DNA of 64,000 nt from Aeromicrobium sp. Leaf245. GTDB lineage: Bacteria > Actinomycetota > Actinomycetes > Propionibacteriales > Nocardioidaceae. The stretch lies in NCBI RefSeq assembly GCF_942548115.1, contig NZ_OW824151.1, positions 744,001-808,000 on the forward strand, in the 5' to 3' direction. The notes under the pieces were generated by a model that saw only the letters and a list, made by a program, of their open reading frames with translations, did no database searches and was not told the origin of the DNA. The translations under genes and the position numbers were made by a program. Positions 30,617 through 39,848 of the stretch are shown in pieces; the stretch's first letter is position 1; the number at the start of each line of letters is the position of its first letter.

Positions 30617-31267
30617 GTGAAGGCTCTGGTGTTCTGCGACGTGACGGACCCGTGGTCGTACGTCGGGGTGACGCGCTTCGAGCGCGCGGCCGGGATGTTC
30701 ACGATCCTCACGGGGGAGCCGCTCGACGTGTCCTTCCGCGCCCGGCTCCTGGAGCCCGACGCGCCCAGCTCGGGCAGACCGCTGCGCGCGGTCCTGGCCG
30801 AGCGGCTCGGGGGCGACGACAAGGTCGACCTCGTTGACGCGCAGGTGACCGCGGCTGCTCGCATCAGCGGCATCGAGCTCAACCTCGCCGAGGCGGTCGA
30901 GGCCAACAGCCTCGACGCTTGGCGGCTCCTCACCTGGGCCGACGAGGCGGGGCCGGGGCTGCAGCGCGAGCTCGCCCACCAGCTCTGGCGGGCCCACCTG
31001 CTAGAGGGTGCCGACCTCGCGGACCCGCTCGTGCTGTCCAGTCGGGCGGCTCTCGTCGGGCTCGACCTCGAGACGGCCGACGCCCTGCTGGCGAGCGACG
31101 AGTACGCCGATGCGGTCCGCACCCAGGACGAGACGGCGCGGTCCCTCGGCGTGACGCAGCTCCCCTACGTCGTCGTCGAGAACCGGTGGACCCTCGCCGG
31201 TACCCAGTCGCAGGACGACTACGTGCAGGCGCTCCACCAGATCCACCGCGAGTGGCGCGACGCGTAG
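30617..31267 (+). CDS. DsbA-family (FrnE-like) thioredoxin-fold protein without active-site cysteine
   Basis: 216 residues of the FrnE/2-hydroxychromene-2-carboxylate isomerase branch. The active-site region is VFCDVTDPWSYVG: the motif usually written DPWCYLG has Ser in place of Cys, so the only nearby thiol is Cys8. The cis-Pro loop QLPYVVVENRWTLAGTQS is intact. Mycobacterial relatives use mycothiol. TAGCGT at 30604-30609 lies seven bases before the GTG and no ribosome site is present, suggesting a leaderless mRNA. Divergent from the ABC permease. Confidence 0.8.
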   Translation: MKALVFCDVTDPWSYVGVTRFERAAGMFTILTGEPLDVSFRARLLEPDAPSSGRPLRAVLAERLGGDDKVDLVDAQVTAAARISGIELNLAEAVEANSLDAWRLLTWADEAGPGLQRELAHQLWRAHLLEGADLADPLVLSSRAALVGLDLETADALLASDEYADAVRTQDETARSLGVTQLPYVVVENRWTLAGTQSQDDYVQALHQIHREWRDA

Positions 31268-31276
31268 CCCCGTCTT

Positions 31277-31324
31277 GGACACGTCCGGGGCACTCGGGCG
31301 GGTCCGGATGCCCCGGAACTGTCC
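31277..31324. repeat. intergenic hairpin of the GGACA-TCCGGGGCA family
   Basis: GGACACGTCCGGGGCA (31277-31292) pairs with TGCCCCGGAACTGTCC (31309-31324) with two mismatches. Flanking CCCGTC and GACGGG lengthen the arms loosely. The same core builds the second hairpin of the 40.9-kb element. It lies between two genes on the same strand. Confidence 0.75.
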
Positions 31325-31360
31325 GAAACGCAGGGACGGGCTGGCGGTAGGGTCGTCGCC

Positions 31361-32107
31361 ATGACCTACACGCTCGTCCTCCTGCGCCACGGGCACAGCG
31401 AGTGGAACGCGAAGAACCTGTTCACCGGCTGGGTCGACGTCGACCTCAACGAGCAGGGCGTGGAGGAGGCCCACCGCGGGGCCACGCTGCTGGCCGACGC
31501 CGGCATCGCCCCCGACGTGTCGCACACGTCGCTGCTGCGTCGGGCCATCCGCACGTCGCAGATCGTGCTCGACGGCATCGACCGGCACTGGATCCCGGTC
31601 AAGCGCTCGTGGCGGCTCAACGAGCGTCACTACGGCGCACTGCAGGGCAAGGACAAGAAGGCAACCCTGGAGGAGTACGGCGAGGAGCAGTTCATGACCT
31701 GGCGCCGTTCCTACAGCACCCCGCCGCCGGCGCTCGACGACGACAGCGAGTTCTCGCAGGCCAAGGACGCCCGCTACGCGGCGCTGCCCGACGAGCTCCT
31801 GCCGCGCACCGAGTGCCTCGCCGACGTGCTCGACCGGATGCTCCCGTACTGGTACGACAGCGTCCTCCCCGACCTGCTCGACGGCCGGACCGTGCTCGTG
31901 ACGGCGCACGGCAACTCGCTGCGCGCCCTGGTCAAGCACCTCGACGGCCTGGGCGAGGACGAGGTCGTCGGCCTCAACATCCCCACCGGCATCCCGCTCG
32001 TCTACGAGCTCGACGACGACCTCAAGCCCGTCACGAAGGGCGGCCAGTACCTCGACCCCGACGCCGCCGCCGACGCCATCGCCGCGGTGGCGAACCAGGG
32101 CCGCTGA
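31361..32107 (+). CDS. gpmA: 2,3-bisphosphoglycerate-dependent phosphoglycerate mutase
   Basis: Glycolytic enzyme converting 3- to 2-phosphoglycerate through a phosphohistidine. 248 residues. The catalytic [10 protein letters not shown] (His10/11) is at the N-terminus, [12 protein letters not shown] near residue 87 and the second histidine in [21 protein letters not shown] at 31348-31353 ends seven bases before the ATG and no Shine-Dalgarno sequence is seen, again a leaderless pattern. The mshA-ybjN ... gpm1-senX3-regX3 order parallels Rv0486-Rv0491. Confidence 0.96.
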   Translation: MTYTLVLLRHGHSEWNAKNLFTGWVDVDLNEQGVEEAHRGATLLADAGIAPDVSHTSLLRRAIRTSQIVLDGIDRHWIPVKRSWRLNERHYGALQGKDKKATLEEYGEEQFMTWRRSYSTPPPALDDDSEFSQAKDARYAALPDELLPRTECLADVLDRMLPYWYDSVLPDLLDGRTVLVTAHGNSLRALVKHLDGLGEDEVVGLNIPTGIPLVYELDDDLKPVTKGGQYLDPDAAADAIAAVANQGR

Positions 32108-32130
32108 CCCTTCCGCCGACGGCGTGGTCC

Positions 32131-32478
32131 TCAGCGTCGTTCCGCGCGCTCCAGGACGGACAGCAGGGCTTCGACCGACTGGGTGGCGCGCACCCAGACG
32201 CGATCGAGCAGCAGGGCGAAGGTGACGGACAGTGCCAGCATCACGGTCCCGAACCAGACCAGCACGGGGACAGGACCCAGCAGGCCCAGCACCACGACGA
32301 GCACCAGCATGGCCAGCACGACGGACCAGAGCGCTGCCTGGGCCGGCCGGCCCAGGCGGAGCAGGGTCGCGCGACGACGGACGACGGGCAGCCACCGGTC
32401 CCCGTCGAGCCCGCCCGGCGCCTGGCCCGTACGCATCGCCCTGCGGAACAGCCGCCTCTGCTCGCGCTCGGTGGACAT
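32131..32478 (-). CDS. small membrane protein of unknown function
   Basis: 115 residues with a basic, Arg-rich N-terminus (about 45 residues), two hydrophobic helices near residues 48-67 and 71-90, and a C-terminal amphipathic helix (VWVRATQSVEALLSVLERAE). No family recognised. It lies 30 bases downstream of regX3 on the same strand and could be part of that operon; it converges on gpmA. Confidence 0.65.
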   Translation of the reverse strand: MSTEREQRRLFRRAMRTGQAPGGLDGDRWLPVVRRRATLLRLGRPAQAALWSVVLAMLVLVVVLGLLGPVPVLVWFGTVMLALSVTFALLLDRVWVRATQSVEALLSVLERAERR

Positions 32479-32508
32479 GCGCGCCAGGTTGTCGGCCGGA
32501 CGGGACGC

Positions 32509-33189
32509 TCAGGCGTCGAGCTTGTAGCCCAGGCCGCGGACGGTGGTGAGGGTGGCGGGGTTGGCGGGGTCGGGCTCGATCTTGGCCCGCAGGCGCTTGA
32601 CGTGGACGTCGAGCGTCTTGGTGTCGCCCACGTAGTCGGCGCCCCACACGCGGTCGATGAGCTGGCCTCGGGTGAGGACCCGGCCGGGGTTGCGCAGGAA
32701 GAACTCGAGCAGCTCGAACTCCTTGAGCGGCAGTCGCACGGTCTCGCCGTCGACCGACACCAGGTGGCGCTCGACGTCCATGCGCACGCGGCCCGCCTCG
32801 AGCACGGCGTCGTCGTCGATCTCGTCGGTCGCGCCGCGGCGCAGGACCGCGCGGATGCGGGCCACCAGCTCGCGCGGCGAGTACGGCTTGGTGACGTAGT
32901 CGTCGGCGCCGAGCTCGAGGCCCACCACCTTGTCGACCTCGGTGTCCTTGGCGCTCACCATGATGATCGGCACGCTCGACGTCTGTCGCAGCTGACGGCA
33001 CACCTCGGTGCCGGGCAGCCCGGGCAGCATCAGGTCGAGCAGCACGATGTCGGCGCCGTTGCGCTCGAACTCGGTCAGGGCGTCGGGTCCCGTCTCGGCG
33101 ATCGCGACGTCGAACCCCTCCTTGCGCAGGACGTACGACAGCGCTTCGCTGTAGCTGGTCTCGTCCTCGACGACCAACACTCGTGTCAC
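32509..33189 (-). CDS. regX3: phosphate response regulator RegX3 (OmpR family)
   Basis: 226 residues. Receiver domain with acidic pocket E8-D9, phosphoacceptor Asp52 (LLDLMLPG), Ser/Thr and Lys105-like switch (TKPYSPRELVARI). The C-terminal winged helix has LPLKEFELLEFFLRNPGRVLTR in pieces and DVHVKRLRAKIE. The GTG overlaps the senX3 stop (GTGA). RegX3 binds direct-repeat PHO boxes, and such an array lies between senX3 and phoU. Confidence 0.95.
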   Translation of the reverse strand: MTRVLVVEDETSYSEALSYVLRKEGFDVAIAETGPDALTEFERNGADIVLLDLMLPGLPGTEVCRQLRQTSSVPIIMVSAKDTEVDKVVGLELGADDYVTKPYSPRELVARIRAVLRRGATDEIDDDAVLEAGRVRMDVERHLVSVDGETVRLPLKEFELLEFFLRNPGRVLTRGQLIDRVWGADYVGDTKTLDVHVKRLRAKIEPDPANPATLTTVRGLGYKLDA

Positions 33190-34325
33190 GGGATCTCCTC
33201 ATCGAGGTCGTGCTGGAAGCGGGGGAGCACCAGCGTGAAGGTGGAGCCAGCGCCGGGCTCGCTCCAGACGTCCACGGAGCCGCCGTTGCTGGCGGCCACG
33301 TGCTTGACGATGGACAGGCCGAGCCCCGTGCCGCCCGTGGCGCGGGCGCGGGCGGGGTCGACGCGGTAGAAGCGCTCGAAGATGCGCTCGAGCTCGGGCC
33401 CGGCGATGCCGATGCCGTTGTCGGCCACGCTGATGCGCACGTCGTCACCGTCGAGCGCGGCGGTCACCGCCACCTTGGAGCCCTCGGGGCTGTAGGTCAC
33501 GGCGTTCTCGACCAGGTTGCTGACGGCGGCGTGGAGCTGGGCGCGGTCGCCGTGGACCATCAGGTCAGGCTCGACCGACCGCGCGATCTCGATCTGCTTG
33601 CGCTCGGACTCCGTGGCCGAGTGCTCGCAGGCCTCGGCGACGAGCTCGTCGACCTTCACGGTGGCCGCGTCCTCGCTGGCGACGTCGTTCTGCAGGCGCG
33701 ACAGGTCGATGATCTGCTGCACCAGCCGGGTGAGACGTTCGCTCTCCGTCTGCATGCGCGAGGCGAACCGCACGACCGACTCCGGGTCGTCCTTGGCCTC
33801 GGAGACGGCCTCGGCCAGCAGGTTGAGCGCACCCACCGGTGTCTTCAGCTCGTGGCTGACGTTCGCGACGAAGTCGCGGCGGATGTTCTCGACCCGCTGC
33901 TGGTCGGTGCGGTCCAGCGCGAGCACGATGATCAGCCGCGACGTGAGAGGGGCGACGCGGACCTGCACGTGGGCGGGGGTCCCGCGTCGGCGCTGCAGGG
34001 TCAGGTTGGACTCACGCACCTGACCGTCGCGACGTACCTGCTGGACGAGGCCGCGGATGTCCTCGGACTCGATGCGGTTGTCGCGCACGATGCCGAGCGC
34101 CACGGCCGGGGCCGACGCCTGCAGCACCTCGTCGGACGGGCCCAGCAGGACGGTGGTCGACGACAGGACCGACAGCACGGCCTCCGCGCCCGGGGGCACG
34201 AGGGGAGTCGGCTCGTCGGGAACGGCGTTCTGGCGGCGTTCGCTGAACAGCCACAGGAAGGTCACCGCGGCACCGAGGGCGGTGCCCACGGCACCGGCGA
34301 CGACGAGACCCGCACTGATGTCCAC
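33186..34325 (-). CDS. senX3: phosphate sensor histidine kinase SenX3
   Basis: 379 residues. One transmembrane helix (residues 6-27) with very little extracytoplasmic sequence, then a PAS-like region, the HisKA dimerisation box with His158 (VSHELKTPVG), and HATPase motifs N (NLVENAVTYSP), G1 (DNGIGI) and G2 (GTGLGLSIV). In mycobacteria SenX3 senses phosphate through the Pst-PhoU system. Consistent with that, phoU is divergent across a PHO-box promoter here. Confidence 0.95.
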   Translation of the reverse strand: MDISAGLVVAGAVGTALGAAVTFLWLFSERRQNAVPDEPTPLVPPGAEAVLSVLSSTTVLLGPSDEVLQASAPAVALGIVRDNRIESEDIRGLVQQVRRDGQVRESNLTLQRRRGTPAHVQVRVAPLTSRLIIVLALDRTDQQRVENIRRDFVANVSHELKTPVGALNLLAEAVSEAKDDPESVVRFASRMQTESERLTRLVQQIIDLSRLQNDVASEDAATVKVDELVAEACEHSATESERKQIEIARSVEPDLMVHGDRAQLHAAVSNLVENAVTYSPEGSKVAVTAALDGDDVRISVADNGIGIAGPELERIFERFYRVDPARARATGGTGLGLSIVKHVAASNGGSVDVWSEPGAGSTFTLVLPRFQHDLDEEIP

Positions 34326-34397
34326 GCCCCGATGCTAGGCCCATCGTGAGCAGCCACCCGTGCCCGAACCCCCTCTGACGTGCGCCTTTCTGCGGCT

Positions 34398-34451
34398 GTT
34401 CACACCTCGTTCACCAGGCGTCGCCATCCGTTCACCGGCTTCTCCTAGGGT
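34398..34451 (+). promoter_or_regulatory. PHO-box direct-repeat array and phoU -10 box
   Basis: Units GTTCACACCTC (34398), GTTCACCAGGC (34409), GTCGCCATCC (34420) and GTTCACCGGCT (34430) follow at 11, 11 and 10 bases. Direct repeats of GTTCACC with 11-base spacing are the binding sites of actinobacterial PhoP/RegX3. TAGGGT at 34446-34451 ends seven bases before the phoU ATG, so the array covers the -35 region. It probably also controls divergent senX3-regX3. Confidence 0.8.
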
Positions 34452-34458
34452 CCCTCTC

Positions 34459-35109
34459 ATGCGTGATGCGTATTACGAGCAGCTCGACACGATCGTCGAC
34501 GACCTGGTCCAGCTGACCGGGACCGTCCGCAAGGCTGTCGCTGCCTCCACTGCCGCCCTGCTCAACGCCGACGGCCCGCTCGCCGAGCAGGTGATCGCCG
34601 GCGACAAGCAGATCGATGAGTCCACCGAGGAGATCGAGGAGCGTGCTCTGCTCCTCCTCGCCACCCAGCAGCCGGTCGCGACCGACCTGCGGCAGCTGGT
34701 CGCCACCCTGCGGATGCTGACCGACCTGCAGCGGATGGGCGACCTCTCGGTCCACGTGGCGAAGGTGGCGCGCATGCGCATGCCCGACGTCGCCGTGCCC
34801 ACCACCCTGCAGCCCACGATCATGGCGATGGCCTCGGTGGCCGACCAGATGATCCACGCGGCGTCGCGCATCGTCGCCAACCGCGACATCGACGCCGCCA
34901 CCAAGCTCGAGGACACCGACGACGAGATGGACCGTCTCCGCAAGGACCTGTTCCGGGCGTTGCTCGGCGGGACCTGGGAGCACGGCATCGAGCCGGCGAT
35001 CGACCTCGCCCTCCTCGGCCGCTACTACGAGCGCATCGGCGACCACGCCGTCTCCATGGCGCGCCGGGTGGTCTACCTCGTCACCGGCGAGCTGGCACCG
35101 GGCGTCTGA
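34459..35109 (+). CDS. phoU: phosphate transport regulator PhoU
   Basis: Helical-bundle protein linking phosphate uptake to SenX3, 216 residues. Two homologous three-helix repeats are seen (residues about 5-100 and 115-210), each with the metal-binding E(D)xxxD pattern, for example DKQIDESTEEIEERA and LEDTDDEMDRLRKDL. The ending YYERIGDHAVSMARRV is the family signature. It probably has a leaderless start under the PHO-box array. No pst genes lie in the window. Confidence 0.95.
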   Translation: MRDAYYEQLDTIVDDLVQLTGTVRKAVAASTAALLNADGPLAEQVIAGDKQIDESTEEIEERALLLLATQQPVATDLRQLVATLRMLTDLQRMGDLSVHVAKVARMRMPDVAVPTTLQPTIMAMASVADQMIHAASRIVANRDIDAATKLEDTDDEMDRLRKDLFRALLGGTWEHGIEPAIDLALLGRYYERIGDHAVSMARRVVYLVTGELAPGV

Positions 35110-35128
35110 CGCCTGCGGGGCCCGCACG

Positions 35129-35170
35129 AAGGGCCGTCCGCGATCCTCGGGGGGATCGTGGGCGGCCCTT
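35129..35170 (+). terminator. phoU terminator
   Basis: AAGGGCCG (35129-35136) and CGATCC pair with GGATCG and CGGCCCTT (35163-35170), with a small internal mismatch, 20 bases after phoU. Confidence 0.8.
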
Positions 35171-35248
35171 GTCGTCGTGGCGGGGCGGGGGAGGGCACGA
35201 AGGCGTCGATGCCTCCGGTCACCGTCCGGTCCCGGGAGTACCGCGGGG

Positions 35249-35815
35249 TCAGCCGGCCGGGTTCTCCTCGGCCTCGGCGGCCTCCTCGGTGGCCTGCTGC
35301 TCGTCCGTGGTGTCGCTCGGCGGGGTCTCGGCGACGTCGGCGTAGCTGGCGTTGCGTGCGACGACGGGGACGGAGATCTCGACCTCGCCCGCGTCGGAGA
35401 AGGTCAGGGTGACGTCGGCGTAACGGCCGACCGGGAGGGTCGCGCCGTCGATGCCGGCGAGCTCACCGGCCCGACCGATCGTGAAGAGCTGGCGGGGCGC
35501 GAGCTCGACGTCGGTGGCCGGGTCGGCCGTGACGGAGCCGGAGCCTCCGAGCGGCGTGATGGTGACCGACTCGAGCGTCTGCGGGGAGTCGGTCGTGTTG
35601 AGCACGCCGGCGGAGAAGGCGAGCGTGTCGTCGCTGCCGGCGACGAGCAGCGCGTTGTAGAGCTGGACGTCGCCGGTGCGCAGGTTGGCGCCGATGCCGG
35701 GCTGGTACTGCTGGTTGGTGGCGGCGCCACCCCCGGTGCCGCAGGCCGAGAGGCCGAGCGAGGCGGCGAGGATCATGCTGGCGGCCGTGAGACGGCGCGT
35801 GCGAACGGTGGGCAC
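35249..35815 (-). CDS. lipoprotein, LpqE-like position beside carD
   Basis: 188 residues. Lipobox LSACGTGG gives a lipid-modified Cys at about residue 25. The mature domain is a strand-rich copper-chaperone-like or Ig-like fold (DVQLYNALLVAGSDDTLAFSAGVLNTTDSPQTL in segments), and the tail is Glu/Ala-rich and disordered. Mycobacterial lpqE (Rv3584) lies divergent from carD in the same way. Function is not established; the assignment rests on position and the shared general plan. Confidence 0.75.
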   Translation of the reverse strand: MPTVRTRRLTAASMILAASLGLSACGTGGGAATNQQYQPGIGANLRTGDVQLYNALLVAGSDDTLAFSAGVLNTTDSPQTLESVTITPLGGSGSVTADPATDVELAPRQLFTIGRAGELAGIDGATLPVGRYADVTLTFSDAGEVEISVPVVARNASYADVAETPPSDTTDEQQATEEAAEAEENPAG

Positions 35816-35998
35816 CGGGCACCTGCTTCTGCGTCGGGGAGGGTCGTCGTGCGGATCATATCGGAGCGCGGCGACCTGCCGGGGTCCGGCCCCGCGGCGA
35901 TCGGAGCGGGCGGAACCTACCGCTCGGGAGCCTGGAACGCCCGGAATAGCCGTCCGTGGCGCGTGTTAAACTGATCACCTACGAAAGGTGCCGCGTTT

Positions 35999-36484
35999 AT
36001 GACTTTCACTGTCGGCGAGACGGTTGTGTACCCCAATCACGGGGCCGCAGTCATCGAAGACATCGAGAAGCGGACGATCAAGGGGGAAGAGCGGGACTAC
36101 CTGGTCCTGCGCATCGTTGCCCAGAACGACTTGGTGGTTCGTGTTCCTGCCTGCAACCTCGACCTCGTGGGCGTCCGCGACGTCGTCGACGCCGACGGCC
36201 TCGAGCGCGTGTTCGGCGTCCTGCGGGCCGAGCACGTCGAGGAGCCGACCAACTGGTCGCGTCGCTACAAGGCGAACCTGGAGAAGCTGCACAGCGGCGA
36301 CGTGCTCAAGGTGGCCGAGGTCGTGCGCGACCTGTGGCGCCGTGACCACGAGCGGGGCCTGTCGGCCGGCGAGAAGCGCATGCTCGCCAAGGCTCGCCAG
36401 ATCCTGGTCTCCGAGCTGGCTCTCGCGGAGAAGACCAACGAGGACAAGGCCGAGCTGCGGCTCGACGAGGTCCTCGCCTCCTGA
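35999..36484 (+). CDS. carD: RNA polymerase-binding regulator CarD
   Basis: 161 residues. The N-terminal Tudor-like domain ([20 protein letters not shown]) binds the RNA polymerase beta subunit, and the C-terminal helical domain carries the DNA-contacting tryptophan ([12 protein letters not shown]). It stabilises open complexes at rRNA and other promoters. GAAAGG lies 10 bases before the ATG, and TAAACT at 35967-35972 is a probable -10 box. In contrast to mycobacteria, ispD does not follow; the next gene, ispF, is convergent. Confidence 0.96.
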   Translation: MTFTVGETVVYPNHGAAVIEDIEKRTIKGEERDYLVLRIVAQNDLVVRVPACNLDLVGVRDVVDADGLERVFGVLRAEHVEEPTNWSRRYKANLEKLHSGDVLKVAEVVRDLWRRDHERGLSAGEKRMLAKARQILVSELALAEKTNEDKAELRLDEVLAS

Positions 36485-36498
36485 GCCGATCGATCCTC

Positions 36499-36531
36499 GA
36501 CGGCCCTCGCCCCTTCCGGGCGGGGGCCGTC
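36499..36531 (+). terminator. carD/ispF bidirectional terminator
   Basis: GACGGCCC (36499-36506) pairs with GGGCCGTC (36524-36531), with an inner CGCCC/GGGCG stem around TTCC, between convergent carD and ispF. Confidence 0.85.
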
Positions 36532-36550
36532 GTCGTTCTCGGGGTCGCGC

Positions 36551-37033
36551 TCAGGCCCGGGCGACCAGTGCGGTGGCGATCGCGGCCACGCCCTCGCCCC
36601 GCCCGGTGAGGCCGAGGCCGTCGGTCGTGGTGGCGGAGATGCTCACCGGTGCGCCCACGACGTCAGAGAGGTGCGCCTGGGCCTCGTCGCGTCGCGGCCC
36701 GAGCCGGGGCGTGTTGCCGACGACCTGCACGGCGACGTTGAGCACGGCGAACCCGGCGTCGGCGAGCAGCCGCACGGTCTCGGTCAGGAAGGTCGTGCCC
36801 GAGGCCCCCGCGAACCGGGGATCGGCCGTGCCGAAGCGCGACCCGATGTCGCCGAGGCCGGCGGCCGAGAGCAGGGCGTCGACCATCGCGTGGCACGCCG
36901 CGTCGCCGTCGGAGTGCCCCTCGAGCCCGGCGTCCTCACCCGGCCACTCGAGACCGGCCAGCCACATCGCGCGTCCGGGCACGAGGCGGTGGACGTCGGT
37001 GCCGATGCCGGTGCGCAGGTCGGGCAGGCTCAT
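36551..37033 (-). CDS. ispF: 2-C-methyl-D-erythritol 2,4-cyclodiphosphate synthase
   Basis: MEP-pathway enzyme that cyclises CDP-methylerythritol 2-phosphate, for isoprenoid precursors. 160 residues. Zinc ligands are in GTDVHRL (Asp, His) and [17 protein letters not shown], and the C-terminal substrate loop is [18 protein letters not shown]. Full length. The partner ispD is not next to it, unlike the usual ispD-ispF pair, so it is either elsewhere or its order was changed by inversion. Confidence 0.95.
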   Translation of the reverse strand: MSLPDLRTGIGTDVHRLVPGRAMWLAGLEWPGEDAGLEGHSDGDAACHAMVDALLSAAGLGDIGSRFGTADPRFAGASGTTFLTETVRLLADAGFAVLNVAVQVVGNTPRLGPRRDEAQAHLSDVVGAPVSISATTTDGLGLTGRGEGVAAIATALVARA

Positions 37034-37050
37034 GGGTGCATCCTGCCCGA

Positions 37051-38325
37051 CTACCAGCGCGCGGTGTCCGGTGGCAGCTTCTTGCTCGTCGGTCGGATCA
37101 CGTAGGAGATCGCGCCGCTGCCACCGAGCCACGCCTTCTCGAACTGCGCCCGGTCGTACACGCGACGCACCGAGGTGTTGCTCGGAGCGGCCGGGTCGTT
37201 GACGATCACCTTGCCGGTCGAGGTGAAGCCCACGATCACCATGAGGTGGCCCGGGGTCGAGGAGATGGGCGCCCCGGACAGACCGCCGCGCGACCACGCG
37301 AGCGAGGCGACGACGGGGATGCCGGCCTTCACGAAGGCCTCGGCGTCGCGCAGGTTGGCCAGCCGGGTGACGAACGCGTCGAAGCCGAAGCGACCGGCGT
37401 ACGCCGTGTTGAAGGGCCAGTTGCCGGCGCCGCCGTAGGCGTAGTCGTACGTGTAGGTCGCGGCGTGGTCGACCCACGGGTCGGCGCCGGCGATGCCGCC
37501 GGTGTCGGGCGTGCCCGGCCGGTCGCCGAAGAAGCGGAGGACCATCGAGGTGGAGGTCGGCGAGCACCAGGCCTCGCCGCCGTTGCCGAACTGCGGGTAG
37601 TGGCCGCGGTGGATCATCTGCGAGTACTTCGGGACCTTCAGCTCGACCGTCTTCGTCATCGTCGTGCGGCTCGTGGTCACTGAGCGCGACGTGAACGTCG
37701 AGGCGATGGCGCCGGCGGACTGCAGCGTCGGGGAGCCCGTGGTGCCGGGCTTGCGGAAGAGCATGACGCGCAGCTGGTAGCCGTCGAAGCCACCGGCCTT
37801 GGTGGCCATGAGCGTGTCGACGTTCATCTTCGCGAGGTCGTCGGACTGAGCCGGGTAGGAGGTGCGCTTGACGTCGGAGGCGCTGAAGGCCCAGGCGCCG
37901 ACGCTGTCCCAGCTGCCGACGGTGGAGCCGGAGCGGACCCGGGCGTCGACGCGGATCCAGGTGCCACGTGGCGTGGTCGCGTTCCACGACGGCACGAGGG
38001 CCTTCGCCTTGAACCCCGTGGACGCCCACGGGCTGGTCCAGGAGCCCCACTCGTAGGTCGTGGCCGCTCCCGAGGTGTGCGGGTCGTCGTAGCCCCAGCG
38101 GTTGGTCGTGCTGCCGAGCCGCACCTCGTTCGACGCGACCGTGGTCGCCACCCGTGCGCCCTTCGACAGCTCGGCCGAGCTGGACCAGCGGGTCATGAGG
38201 GAGGCGTCGGACGCGGCCTGTGCCGGGGCCGCGGGAAGCAGCACCAGCGAGGTGACGAGTGCGGTGACAGCGGCGCCGACGACCGTGGACGGTCGACGAG
38301 CAGCATGCCGAAGGGGAAGAGGCAT
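37051..38325 (-). CDS. secreted C39-like (Peptidase_C39_2) cysteine protease-fold protein
   Basis: 424 residues. Signal peptide with an Arg-rich start (RHAARRPS), hydrophobic core and AQA-A cleavage near residue 37. A beta-rich accessory domain spans about 45-220. The C-terminal papain-like domain has Cys254 in [11 protein letters not shown], His360 in [11 protein letters not shown] and Asp377 in VNDPAA, the catalytic set of Peptidase_C39_2. It lies between ispF and cysS, an insertion relative to the mycobacterial order. It probably acts outside the cell on peptides or cell-wall cross-links; the substrate is unknown. Confidence 0.87.
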   Translation of the reverse strand: MPLPLRHAARRPSTVVGAAVTALVTSLVLLPAAPAQAASDASLMTRWSSSAELSKGARVATTVASNEVRLGSTTNRWGYDDPHTSGAATTYEWGSWTSPWASTGFKAKALVPSWNATTPRGTWIRVDARVRSGSTVGSWDSVGAWAFSASDVKRTSYPAQSDDLAKMNVDTLMATKAGGFDGYQLRVMLFRKPGTTGSPTLQSAGAIASTFTSRSVTTSRTTMTKTVELKVPKYSQMIHRGHYPQFGNGGEAWCSPTSTSMVLRFFGDRPGTPDTGGIAGADPWVDHAATYTYDYAYGGAGNWPFNTAYAGRFGFDAFVTRLANLRDAEAFVKAGIPVVASLAWSRGGLSGAPISSTPGHLMVIVGFTSTGKVIVNDPAAPSNTSVRRVYDRAQFEKAWLGGSGAISYVIRPTSKKLPPDTARW

Positions 38326-38417
38326 CCTCCGAGGGTAGGTGACGCCTGGGGTGCGTGGGGCGGTTGTGGCGAATCCACGTGGCGGGAACGGTGCCGGCGG
38401 GCCGATAGGATCCGGGG

Positions 38418-39848
38418 GTGAGCCTGCGCCTGTACGACACCGCCACCCGGCAGCAGCGCGACCTCGACCCGGTCGTGCCCGGCAAGGTCGGCATCTACCA
38501 CTGCGGCCTCACGGTGCAGGGGCCGCCGCACATCGGGCACATCCGCAAGGAGGTCGTGTTCGACGTCCTGCGCCGGTGGCTCGAGCGCGCCGGCTACGAC
38601 GTCACGATCGTCGCGAACGTGACCGACATCGACGACAAGATCCTGGCCAAGGGCGAGGAGCAGGGCCGGCCCTGGTTCGCGGTGGCCTACGAGAACGAGC
38701 GGGCGCTGCACGCCGCCTACGAGGTGCTGGGCTGCCGCCCGCCCACCTACGAGCCCCGCGCCACGGGCGTGGTGCCCGAGATGATCGAGCTGATGGAGAC
38801 GCTGATCGAGCGCGGCCATGCCTACCCCGCCGCGGACGGATCGGGTGACGTCTACTTCGACGTCCGCTCCTGGGCCGACTACGGCGAGCTGAGCAACCAG
38901 AGCGTCGACGACATGCAGGCCGCCCCCGACGCCCCGGCCGACGGGAAGCGCGACCCCCGCGACTTCGCGCTCTGGAAGGGGCACAAGCCCGGCGACCCGG
39001 AGTCGGCGTCGTGGCCCACCCCGTGGGGCCGTGGGCGCCCGGGATGGCACCTCGAGTGCTCCGCGATGGCCGCCAAGTACCTCGGCACCGAGTTCGACAT
39101 CCACGGCGGCGGGCTCGACCTGCGCTTCCCGCACCACGAGAACGAGATCGCCCAGTCGCGCGCCGCCGGACAGCCGTTCGCGCGCCTGTGGATGCACAAC
39201 GCGATGCTCAACCTCAGCGGCGCGAAGATGTCCAAGAGCGTCGGCAACACGCTCATGGTGAGCGAGGTCGTCAAGCGGGTGCCGGCCATCGCGCTGCGGT
39301 ACTACCTCGTGGCGGCGCACTACCGCTCGATCATCGAGTTCACCGAGGAGTCGCTCGCCGAGGCCGCCGTGGCGTTCGAGCGCATCGAGGGCTTCGTGCG
39401 GCGGGCCGACGAGGCCGTGCGCGCGGCGGGCGGCGACGTCGAGCCAGGTGAGGTCGGCGACGCCTTCGCCGCCGCCATGGACGACGACCTGGGCGTGCCG
39501 GCGGCGCTCGCGGTGCTGCAGGCGGGCGTCACGCAGGGCAACACCCTGCTCGCGTCGGCGGCCGACGGCCCCGAGCTGCGCACCGTGCTGGCCACGGTGC
39601 GCGCGCAGCTCGACGTGCTCGGGCTCGACCCGCTCGGCGAGCACTGGACGTCGGCCCAGGGTGCGGGGGCGGGCGCGGCCGAGGGTGCCCTGGCGCCGCT
39701 CGTCGACGCCCTGCTCGAGCAGCGGCAGGAGGCGCGGGCGGCGAAGGACTTCGCCACCGCCGACCGAGTACGTGACCAGCTGGCTGCGGCCGGCATCGAG
39801 ATCGAGGACACGGCGCAAGGTCCGCGCTGGTCCGTGAAGGGACGATGA
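38418..39848 (+). CDS. cysS: cysteinyl-tRNA synthetase
   Basis: Class I aminoacyl-tRNA synthetase, 476 residues, full length. HIGH-type motif [15 protein letters not shown] (residues about 37-50), zinc ligands Cys29, Cys in [13 protein letters not shown] and HHENE, and KMSKS ([11 protein letters not shown]). It charges tRNA-Cys in the cytosol and is not the MshC ligase paralogue. TAGGAT at 38406-38411 ends six bases before the GTG without a ribosome site, so the mRNA is probably leaderless. Overlaps the methyltransferase gene downstream. Confidence 0.96.
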   Translation: MSLRLYDTATRQQRDLDPVVPGKVGIYHCGLTVQGPPHIGHIRKEVVFDVLRRWLERAGYDVTIVANVTDIDDKILAKGEEQGRPWFAVAYENERALHAAYEVLGCRPPTYEPRATGVVPEMIELMETLIERGHAYPAADGSGDVYFDVRSWADYGELSNQSVDDMQAAPDAPADGKRDPRDFALWKGHKPGDPESASWPTPWGRGRPGWHLECSAMAAKYLGTEFDIHGGGLDLRFPHHENEIAQSRAAGQPFARLWMHNAMLNLSGAKMSKSVGNTLMVSEVVKRVPAIALRYYLVAAHYRSIIEFTEESLAEAAVAFERIEGFVRRADEAVRAAGGDVEPGEVGDAFAAAMDDDLGVPAALAVLQAGVTQGNTLLASAADGPELRTVLATVRAQLDVLGLDPLGEHWTSAQGAGAGAAEGALAPLVDALLEQRQEARAAKDFATADRVRDQLAAAGIEIEDTAQGPRWSVKGR

